Assembly: GCA_023254445.1 (NCBI GenBank)
Contig: JALRLN010000086.1
Location: 1-6,018, forward strand
Source: Candidatus Poseidoniaceae archaeon
Lineage (GTDB): Archaea; Thermoplasmatota; Poseidoniia; Poseidoniales; Poseidoniaceae
Length of the DNA stretch: 6,018 bases
Direction of reading: 5' to 3'
How positions within the stretch are numbered: the stretch's first letter is position 1; each line of letters starts with the position of its first letter. The notes beneath the pieces were generated by a model. The model saw nothing but the letters and a program-made list of their open reading frames with translations, ran no database searches and had not been told where the DNA came from. Position numbers and translations under genes: made by a program. Shown one piece after another: positions 1 through 5,495 of this stretch.

Positions 1-590
1 CGCACGTTCAGGTGCTCGTCCTCGACGAGGTGCTGCACCACCGTGCCGTGGTCCCCTTCGGGACGGCCTTCGACCAAGGCCCGGTAGATGCGGTGCACCT
101 CCCGGTCGGCGAACTGCTGCTGCAGGGCCTCCTTGTGGCGGCTGTGCCGCGCGAGCACCATGACGCCGGAGGTGTCGCGATCGAGGCGATGCACAATGTG
201 CACCCACGCGTTCGCGCCGTGGTGCGCCCGGACGTGGGTGACGCACCGGGCGTGGAGCGTGTCCTCCTCGAGTTTGTTCGTCGCCACCGAAAGCAGCCCG
301 GCGGGCTTGTTGACGACGAGGATCGCGTCGTCCTCGTGCAGCACGTCAAGGTCGACCACGGGCGCGGGCTGCAGGTGGCGTGGGGTCTCCACCTGCTTCT
401 GTGCACGGGCCACCACCTCGACGCGTTGGCCCGCCTCGAGCGCCTGCTTGGCCTTGTGCACCGGTCCGCCGTCCACCTCGACCCGCCCCTCGGTCAGCAT
501 GCGGCGAAGCGTGCCGGTGGAACTGTCCGGATGGATGCGGCGCAGGGCGTCGAGGAGGGCCTCCCCTCCCACCGCATCCGTGCCGGGCAT
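1..590 (-). CDS. RluA-family pseudouridine synthase with N-terminal S4 domain, 3' end cut off by window edge
   Basis: This enzyme should isomerise specific uridines in rRNA or tRNA to pseudouridine in the cytoplasm. The frame reads open from the start codon to the left edge, about 196 codons. Residues about 15-55 (LRRMLTEGRVEVDGG and following) look like an S4 RNA-binding domain. The catalytic core starts near residue 78 with LHEDDAILVVNKPAGLLSVA and carries the hallmark HRLDRDTSGVMVLAR, whose first Asp (D137) is the expected catalytic residue. FADREVHRIYRALVEG follows, also typical of RluA/RluC/RluD. The C-terminal part lies outside the window, so the exact target cannot be assigned. ATG at 590 was chosen because AGGT at 597-600 sits six bases upstream; an in-frame ATG at 623 would add 11 residues (MAHGGQVAGPA). 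It lies just downstream of moeA on the same strand, probably in one transcript. No functional link to moeA is evident. Confidence 0.9.
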   Translation of the reverse strand, partial: MPGTDAVGGEALLDALRRIHPDSSTGTLRRMLTEGRVEVDGGPVHKAKQALEAGQRVEVVARAQKQVETPRHLQPAPVVDLDVLHEDDAILVVNKPAGLLSVATNKLEEDTLHARCVTHVRAHHGANAWVHIVHRLDRDTSGVMVLARHSRHKEALQQQFADREVHRIYRALVEGRPEGDHGTVVQHLVEDEHLNV

Positions 591-647
591 GGCCGGACCT
601 GCGACCTGCCCGCCATGAGCCATCCGGTGGCGGCGGCCGCTTCGCAC

Positions 648-1859
648 TCAAAGCAAGAGGGCGTCGATGACGTCGCCGGGTTCCGCGGCAGCGCCGGGCT
701 CGAGCAGGGTCAGGGCGTCGGCGCTGGCCAGGCTCTCGAGGTTGCCCGAGCCCTGGTGGCGTGGCTGGTAGCCGACCATCTCGCCGTCCTCCACAGCGAC
801 CACAATGCGGCGGAGCGTCAGGCAGTCCATCGTGGCCTTCACCGGGTCGCGGAGGCGCACGCGCACCTGCGCTTCCTTGGGCCCATCTGCCCCGGTCCAC
901 ACACGGAGCGCGTCGGCGACAAGCATGCGGAAGACCACGTGGCTGCTGACGGGGTTGCCGGGCAGGCCGAAGAGCGGCGTCCCCTGCCAGAGGCCAAAGA
1001 GGGGCGGTGAGCCGGGGCGGAGCTTGACGCGCCAATAGCGCAGGTCGCCTTCCTCTTCCATGAGGCGACGAACGAGGTCCCACTCGCCCATCGAGACGCC
1101 CCCCGAGGTCAGGATCATGTCGGCTTCGGCCGCGGCCGAGGTCAGGGCTTCGCGCAGGCCGTCGAGCGTGTCGTGCACGACCGGGCGGTGCAGGGCCTCG
1201 TGGCCCATGGCACGAACAAGGCCGACAAGACCGTGCGAATTTGACTCGTAGACTTCGCCATGAAGCAGGGGCTCCCCAGGTGAACGAAGTTCGTCGCCCG
1301 TGGCGATGACGGCGATCCGCAGTTGCCGCTGCACCGGCACGGTCGGGTGGCCCATCGTGGCGCAGAGCCCCACCCGCGAAGGCGTAAGCCGCACGCCGGC
1401 CGCAAGCCCCACGGCGCCCTTGGCAAGGTTCTCCCCTTGGTGGCGGATGAAGTCGGGACGGACCGGTTTCGTCAGGGTGACCTCCCCCTCGCTCACCTCG
1501 CAGGCTTCGATCGGAAGGATGGCGTCGGCCCCGGGGGGCATCGGGGCGCCGGTCATGATGCGCACCGCGTGGCCCGGAAGCAGGGGGGCGAGGTCTTCCT
1601 GGGCCGCAGCCGCCACCACGGCCTGCACCGGGAGCGTGGCCGGAACCTCGGGCACGTCGGCCAGCCGCATGGCGAAGCCGTCCATCGCCGAGTTGTCGAA
1701 GGGCGGGTCGTCGACGAGCGAGCGCAGGTCCTCGCCAAGGAGCCGCCCGTGCGCTTCGGCCAAGGGGACGTGCTCGACGTCGGGCAACGGAAGCGCCCGC
1801 ACGACGTCGGCCGCGATGCGTCGGGCTTCTTCGACCTGCACGAAGTACGGGACGTCCAT
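648..1859 (-). CDS. moeA: Molybdopterin molybdenumtransferase (MoeA), Mo/W insertase
   Basis: MoeA inserts molybdate or tungstate into adenylylated molybdopterin, the last common step of Mo/W cofactor synthesis, in the cytoplasm. The 403-residue length fits single-domain-set MoeA without a fused MogA. Visible family motifs are DNSAMDGFA (55-63), RIMTGAPMPPGADAI (100-114), IATGDEL (185-191), SNSHG (206-210), TSGGVSMGEWD (251-261), LFGLPGNPVS (296-305) and QGSGNLESL (369-377). Most expected acidic and Gly-rich active-site segments are present. One oddity is RPGSP at 281-285, where the family usually has a Lys before the second Pro (PGKP). The ATG at 1859 gives the usual MoeA N-terminus (FVQVEEARRIAADVV); no clear Shine-Dalgarno site precedes it. 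The gene diverges from the tungstate transporter gene at 1877, with only 17 bases between starts, suggesting shared control. Whether the enzyme prefers Mo or W cannot be read from the sequence; the transporter type hints at tungsten. Confidence 0.96.
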   Translation of the reverse strand: MDVPYFVQVEEARRIAADVVRALPLPDVEHVPLAEAHGRLLGEDLRSLVDDPPFDNSAMDGFAMRLADVPEVPATLPVQAVVAAAAQEDLAPLLPGHAVRIMTGAPMPPGADAILPIEACEVSEGEVTLTKPVRPDFIRHQGENLAKGAVGLAAGVRLTPSRVGLCATMGHPTVPVQRQLRIAVIATGDELRSPGEPLLHGEVYESNSHGLVGLVRAMGHEALHRPVVHDTLDGLREALTSAAAEADMILTSGGVSMGEWDLVRRLMEEEGDLRYWRVKLRPGSPPLFGLWQGTPLFGLPGNPVSSHVVFRMLVADALRVWTGADGPKEAQVRVRLRDPVKATMDCLTLRRIVVAVEDGEMVGYQPRHQGSGNLESLASADALTLLEPGAAAEPGDVIDALLL

Positions 1860-1881
1860 GGCACCGGCCCGGCACGGTGCC
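1860..1881. promoter_or_regulatory. Perfect inverted repeat between moeA and the tupBC fusion; possible operator
   Basis: GGCACCG (1860-1866) is matched by its exact reverse complement CGGTGCC (1875-1881), with eight bases between them. The repeat sits directly upstream of the moeA start codon and covers the GTG proposed as the tupBC start, so a protein bound here could affect both divergent genes. A metal-responsive regulator is a reasonable thought given the neighbours, but no regulator gene is in the window. A 7-base stem in DNA this GC-rich can arise by chance. Confidence 0.35.
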
Positions 1882-3244
1882 GCTTGAGGATGATGGTGGC
1901 CCCGCCGTCAGCATCATCACGGACGCGGCCTCCGCGTGGGTGAGGGGCATGGCGTCGATCCTCGCGACCACGCTGCTCACCAGCGGGTCGGCCACCGTGC
2001 TGGCCACGGCCATCGGCGTCCCGCTGGGCGCCCGATGCGCCCGTGCAGGGGGCCTTGAGGGGCTGCGGGTCCTCGTGCGGACGCTGTACGGGCTGCCTCC
2101 GGTCGTCGTCGGGGTGCTCGTCTACCTGCTCCTGTCCAACGACGGCCCGCTGGGGCCACTGGACCTGCTCTTCACCGTCGAGGCCATGGTCCTCGCGCAG
2201 ACGCTCCTCGTGCTGCCCCTCGTGTGGGGCGGAACGTGGGCGGCCTTCGACGCCATCACGCCCGGGCACCGCCACGCCATCGCCCTGCTTGGGCTGGAGC
2301 GATGGCAGGGGCTGAAGGTGGAAGTGGGGCTCGTGTGGCGCGGGGTGCTGAACGGCATCGCCCTCGGCTTTGGCCGGGCCATCGCCGAAGTCGGCTCCGT
2401 CCTGATGGTGGGCGGCAACATCGCCGGACGAACGCGCGTGCTGACCACGAGCATCGTCCTGGAAACCAGCAAGGGCGACCTCGGGGCGGCGGTGGTGCAG
2501 GGCGGCCTGCTCCTCCTGCTGGCCCTGGCCATGATGTTCCTCATCGAGGGGGTGCAGGGCCTCCGACCGCGGGCGAGGAAGGGGCTGACCTCCACGGGCG
2601 TGTCGGCCCTGGCCTCATCCTTCCCGGGCCACACCTGGAGCGCGATGTCGATCGAACGAGGCGGTGTGAAGGTGCTCAGCCTCGATGGTCTTGAGGTGCG
2701 GGGCGGCGAGGTGCTCGTCGTGCTTGGTGCCTCGGGGGCTGGAAAATCCACGCTGCTTCGCGCGATGGCGGGGCTCGAACCCGAGGTCCACGCCCCCGGC
2801 GTTGGCCGGGGGCAGGGCGGGGTCGGGCTCGTGGCCCAGCAGCCCGTGCTGCTGAGCAGCACCCCGCTCGACGAGGTGGTGCTCGCCGGAGGGACGGCCG
2901 ACCTGCTGGACCTTGTCGCGATGGCGGGGCTGGAGGGGCGCCCGGCATCCGCCCTTTCGGGCGGGGAGCGGCAGCGCACAAGCCTCGCCCGCGCCCTTGC
3001 GATGCGGCCGTCCTTGCTGCTGCTCGACGAATTCAGTTCGGGGCTGGACCTGGCCACCACGCTTCGCATCGAAGGGGTGGTGCGGCGGGTGGCCGAGGAC
3101 GGTGCGGCCGTGGTCATCGCGACGCACGACTTGGCCCAAGCCCAGCGCTTGGCCGACCGCCGTGTCCTGCTGGTGGGCGGCCGGGCCGTCGACGAGGGAA
3201 GCGACGAGGGGCGGGCCTTGCTTGGCCTCGCCCTTCAGGGCTGA
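1877..3244 (+). CDS. Fused tungstate ABC transporter: TupB-type permease joined to TupC-type ATPase
   Basis: One 455-residue polypeptide combines the membrane and ATPase subunits of a tungstate (or molybdate) importer. Residues about 27-225 form the permease, with hydrophobic segments near 27-50, 73-88, 103-122, 153-180 and 204-224, and the TupB-like loop GRAIAEVGSVLMVGGNI (166-182) that contacts the ATPase. A linker of about 35 residues leads to the ATPase: Walker A GASGAGKST (284-292), Q-loop glutamine at 321 or 322, signature LSGGERQR (360-367), Walker B LLLLDEF (380-386) with catalytic Glu385, D-loop SSGLD (387-391) and switch His417 (IATHD). All nucleotide-binding motifs are intact, so it should be active, probably as a homodimer. 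The ATPase is short, about 195 residues. GTG at 1877 is used because the residues after it align with TupB N-termini; ATG at 1949, preceded by GAGG, is the alternative and would leave 89 bases to moeA. Its 3' end overlaps the convergent tupA. Substrate choice between W and Mo is inferred. Confidence 0.92.
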   Translation: MPLEDDGGPAVSIITDAASAWVRGMASILATTLLTSGSATVLATAIGVPLGARCARAGGLEGLRVLVRTLYGLPPVVVGVLVYLLLSNDGPLGPLDLLFTVEAMVLAQTLLVLPLVWGGTWAAFDAITPGHRHAIALLGLERWQGLKVEVGLVWRGVLNGIALGFGRAIAEVGSVLMVGGNIAGRTRVLTTSIVLETSKGDLGAAVVQGGLLLLLALAMMFLIEGVQGLRPRARKGLTSTGVSALASSFPGHTWSAMSIERGGVKVLSLDGLEVRGGEVLVVLGASGAGKSTLLRAMAGLEPEVHAPGVGRGQGGVGLVAQQPVLLSSTPLDEVVLAGGTADLLDLVAMAGLEGRPASALSGGERQRTSLARALAMRPSLLLLDEFSSGLDLATTLRIEGVVRRVAEDGAAVVIATHDLAQAQRLADRRVLLVGGRAVDEGSDEGRALLGLALQG

Positions 3245-4044
3245 CCGGGCGTGAACAGGGCCTCGCCGTTCACCGTATGGCCCGCGATGAGGGCCACGCC
3301 TTCACCGAGCAGGAACGCACGGAGCGCCTCCGCCGCATCGAGCCGAGGGCCGTCCAGCGGGATGATCGAATACGGGTTCAGCATCGTCTCGTCCTCAAAG
3401 GTCAGCCGCGTCAGGTCGGTGTCCGCCTGCCGGAAGAGGGCCGTCCCTGCGTCCGACAGCGTCACGCAACGCTTCTCGTCCGCCATCGTGATGGCGGCGC
3501 CCATGCCCTGGCCGATGGACAGGTACCAGTCCCCGTCCGGGCGGGTGCCGTCGTCGCCATCGGTCAAGGTGACGTTGCGGTCCTCGGCCCACGCACGCCA
3601 CATGGCCTGCTCGCGCATGTGCGTGCCGGACGCGTCGCCCCTCGACACAAAGCAGCGCTCCTCCTCCACCACGGCATCGAGCACCGTGAAGAGGTCCCCG
3701 TCGATGGGCTCAGGCGAGAGCAGCACGAAGGTGTTCCACGCGAAGACGGTCCGCGAGGTGCCGTAGCCCTCCTCAACGAAAGCGGCCTCCGCGTCGGGGG
3801 CGTGGACGATGAGCACGTCAGCGTCCCCGCTGCGCCCCAATTCAAGCGCCGCGCCGGTGCCGACGGCGACCACGTCCACCCGGTGGCCCGTGGCGACTTC
3901 GAAGGCCGGAAGCAGGACGTCCAGCAAACCGGAGTCCCGCATCGAGGTCGTCGTCGCCAGCACCATCGGTTCCTCGTCGCCGGTCGTGGTGCATCCCGGA
4001 AGGAGCATCAACGCCGCAACGAGAAGCGCCGCGGCGGCTCGCAT
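3235..4044 (-). CDS. tupA: Tungstate-binding lipoprotein TupA (ABC transporter substrate-binding protein)
   Basis: This extracytoplasmic protein should capture tungstate and deliver it to the TupBC permease-ATPase encoded convergently. The 269 residues begin with a lipoprotein signal peptide, hydrophobic residues 3-15 followed by lipobox LPGC with Cys18 as the anchor. The mature part matches the TupA family along its length: LATTTSMRDSGLLDVLLPAF (29-48), VVAVGTGAALELGRSGDADV (58-77), VHAPDAEAAFVEEGYG (80-95), FVSRGDASGTHMRE (132-145), WYLSIGQGMGAAI (173-185), LSDAGTALF (196-204) and NPYSIIPL (223-230). The TTTS, RGDxSGTH and GQGMG segments are those expected around the oxyanion. ATG at 4044 was chosen for the signal peptide and the strong upstream ribosome binding site; a longer open frame upstream belongs to the overlapping zinc-ribbon gene region. 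It follows the zinc-ribbon gene by 8 bases. Unlike most tup loci, tupA here is not in one operon with the permease and ATPase. Confidence 0.94.
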   Translation of the reverse strand: MRAAAALLVAALMLLPGCTTTGDEEPMVLATTTSMRDSGLLDVLLPAFEVATGHRVDVVAVGTGAALELGRSGDADVLIVHAPDAEAAFVEEGYGTSRTVFAWNTFVLLSPEPIDGDLFTVLDAVVEEERCFVSRGDASGTHMREQAMWRAWAEDRNVTLTDGDDGTRPDGDWYLSIGQGMGAAITMADEKRCVTLSDAGTALFRQADTDLTRLTFEDETMLNPYSIIPLDGPRLDAAEALRAFLLGEGVALIAGHTVNGEALFTPGQP

Positions 4045-4047
4045 GCG

Positions 4048-4054
4048 CTCCCTC
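4048..4054 (-). promoter_or_regulatory. Shine-Dalgarno site of tupA overlapping the upstream stop codon
   Basis: On the minus strand the sequence GAGGGAG lies three bases before the tupA ATG, and its GAGG core six bases before. Its first two bases are the last two of the TGA stop (4053-4055) of the zinc-ribbon gene. This fixes the tupA start and suggests that the two genes are co-transcribed and translationally coupled. It is the clearest ribosome binding site in the window. Confidence 0.75.
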
Positions 4055-4343
4055 AACCGAAGTGCATGGTGTGGCCGCAGGCGTCGTAGTCGCAGGTGAT
4101 CGTGTAGCGGGCGTTCTTCGGCTTGCGCGCCTTGAGCATGGAGCCGCACATCTCGCACTGCACGGTGAGGGTCTCGGGCTCGGGGGGCGCGGCCGCCTCT
4201 TCGAGGGTACGCCCGACGTCGGTCGACCATCCGAGGCTGTCGGTGTACTTGTCCGCCGACACGTCCATTTTCTTCTGCTTCAGGGTGAGGCGCATCTTGC
4301 GTCGCTTCTTTCCGCCCTTCTTCGCAGGAGGCTTGGCCGCCAT
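4053..4343 (-). CDS. Small basic zinc-ribbon protein of unknown function
   Basis: This 96-residue protein has a strongly basic N-terminus (PPAKKGGKKRRKMRL, residues 5-19), a middle stretch rich in Ala, Pro and Glu (48-58), and a C-terminal metal site with Cys pairs CEMC (63-66) and CDYDAC (84-89), followed by His91 and His94. Four cysteines in two clusters 17 residues apart fit a zinc ribbon. The spacing of the second cluster (CX4C) is less usual. The basic tail suggests nucleic-acid or ribosome contact, but no function can be named. ATG at 4343 is preferred, giving MAAKPPAKK with GGTGGT a few bases upstream; a GTG at 4382 would add 13 residues without a good site. It is eight bases upstream of tupA and likely in its operon, which need not mean a role in tungstate uptake. 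It diverges from the M24 peptidase gene. Confidence 0.8.
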   Translation of the reverse strand: MAAKPPAKKGGKKRRKMRLTLKQKKMDVSADKYTDSLGWSTDVGRTLEEAAAPPEPETLTVQCEMCGSMLKARKPKNARYTITCDYDACGHTMHFG

Positions 4344-4373
4344 GGTCTGAACCACCGCGGAGCCGTCTTGAAT

Positions 4374-4391
4374 GATTCGCACCCCCGAATC
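4374..4391. promoter_or_regulatory. Inverted repeat in the divergent region between zinc-ribbon and M24 peptidase genes
   Basis: GATTCG (4374-4379) and CGAATC (4386-4391) are exact reverse complements separated by six bases, and a further GATTC half occurs at 4406-4410. The repeat lies in the only sizeable intergenic region of the window (4344-4436), which must hold promoters for both directions. The bases at 4367-4380 and 4406-4423 are the least GC-rich here and are the best places for TATA-like elements, though no good TATA box is seen. Operator function is a guess. Confidence 0.35.
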
Positions 4392-4436
4392 GGCGGCGTC
4401 CGGGGGATTCTTGGCCTATGGCCGCAAGGGGCCTCC

Positions 4437-5495
4437 ATGCGGACCGTCGTGGCACTGGGGCTCCTCGCCCTGCTGCTCCTCCCCGCCGCGGCCGCCTGCG
4501 AAACCGAAGCGGCGCGGCTGCTCGAGGGCGAAACGCCCTCGCCGGAAGGGCTCTCGCCCGCGAAGGACAGCGCCATTCGGGAGACGACCACCATCGCGGA
4601 GATCGGTCAAGCCCACGCCCGCTGGATGCTCTGGCGCGTCCTGATGGGCGAAGAGTTCACCGAAGCCGAAATCCGCGACGAGATCGACCGCGTGATGATC
4701 GAAAACGGATCGAACCCCGACTGGCCGAGCTTCGGCACCATCGTCGCGAGCGGTCCCAACGGCGCCATCCCGCACGGCGACCCGGAGAACGAAGGCGCCG
4801 GACCCCGCATCGTGCAGCCCGGCGACGTGGTCGTGGTGGACCTGGGGGCGAGGGTGCAGGACTGGGTGAGCGACGTGACCCGAACCTACGTCGTTGGCGG
4901 AACGGACAACCAGACCATCATCGACGCCTACATGGCCGTGTACGACGCGCAAAACCTCACCTTCCCGCTCATCGAAACGGGCACGCCCGCGTGGACGCTC
5001 GATGACATCGCGCGCACGCACATCGATGAGCAGGGCTTTGGGGACTACTTCATCCACAGCCTCGGACACGGCTTCGGCGTCTGCGTGCACGAGCCTCCGT
5101 TGCTCTCGAGCGGTTACGACGAGCCCTTGTTTGGCCTGAACTTCAACAACGAGCCCTTGCTGCCGACCGACGCCATCACCATCGAGCCGGGCATCTACCT
5201 CGACGGCTGGTTCGGCATCCGCCTTGAGGACGACTTCCTGGTGGACAACGACGGGCACGAGTACCTCACGGAAGACCTGCCGCGCGACCTCGACTGGTTC
5301 ATGATCATGGAAGACGACTACGAGGCACTCCCCTGGCACAACGCCTCGATGGACGACGAGAACCCCACCATGCTCGAGGAACTCCCGCTGCCCTTCGGCC
5401 TCATCGAAACCATCGTCATCGCCTGCGTCGTCGCGGCCGTGCTCCCCTCCCGCGACGATGAAGTCACGTGCCAGAGTGAGTGCCATGCCCATTGA
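4437..5495 (+). CDS. Secreted, membrane-anchored M24 family metallopeptidase (Xaa-Pro peptidase-like)
   Basis: This 352-residue protein has the pita-bread fold of methionine aminopeptidase and prolidase and should cleave residues from peptide N-termini or split Xaa-Pro bonds. All five metal ligands are visible: Asp135 in VVVVDLGA, Asp146 in SDVTRTY, His211 in HSLGHGFG, Glu250 in ITIEPGIYL and Glu264 in IRLEDDF. The substrate-contact His113 (IPHGDP) and His218 (VHEPP) are also present. Residues 1-20 form a signal peptide (hydrophobic 3-15, then AAAAC), so it acts outside the cell; Cys21 could be a lipid anchor although the lipobox is poor. A hydrophobic helix at about 320-336 near the C-terminus could anchor it, leaving a short tail with two cysteines. 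Three N-glycosylation sequons (N158, N173, N302) fit an exposed location. The creatinase-type N-terminal domain of prolidases is absent. The start was chosen for the signal peptide; the frame is open further upstream but that stretch crosses the zinc-ribbon gene. Peptide scavenging is the likely role. Confidence 0.88.
   Translation: MRTVVALGLLALLLLPAAAACETEAARLLEGETPSPEGLSPAKDSAIRETTTIAEIGQAHARWMLWRVLMGEEFTEAEIRDEIDRVMIENGSNPDWPSFGTIVASGPNGAIPHGDPENEGAGPRIVQPGDVVVVDLGARVQDWVSDVTRTYVVGGTDNQTIIDAYMAVYDAQNLTFPLIETGTPAWTLDDIARTHIDEQGFGDYFIHSLGHGFGVCVHEPPLLSSGYDEPLFGLNFNNEPLLPTDAITIEPGIYLDGWFGIRLEDDFLVDNDGHEYLTEDLPRDLDWFMIMEDDYEALPWHNASMDDENPTMLEELPLPFGLIETIVIACVVAAVLPSRDDEVTCQSECHAH

Noticed and set aside
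12..1010. 332-codon open frame on the plus strand over the left end
   Set aside because: It lies antisense to the RluA-family gene and moeA, both of which have clear family motifs. Its own translation shows no recognisable domain.
346..2013. Long 555-codon open frame on the minus strand across moeA
   Set aside because: It is rich in Arg, Pro, Gly and Ala without domain motifs and overlaps moeA in another frame, where all MoeA motifs are found. It is a by-product of high GC.
2122..3117. 331-codon open frame on the minus strand opposite tupBC
   Set aside because: Ser/Arg/Pro-rich and motif-free, antisense to intact Walker A, signature and Walker B motifs.
4062..4436. N-terminal extension of the M24 frame from 4062
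   Set aside because: It lies antisense to the zinc-ribbon gene and precedes a textbook signal peptide starting at 4437.
4045..4455. N-terminal extension of the TupA frame up to 4455
   Set aside because: It runs through the zinc-ribbon gene in another frame and would bury the lipoprotein signal peptide and strong ribosome binding site at 4044.
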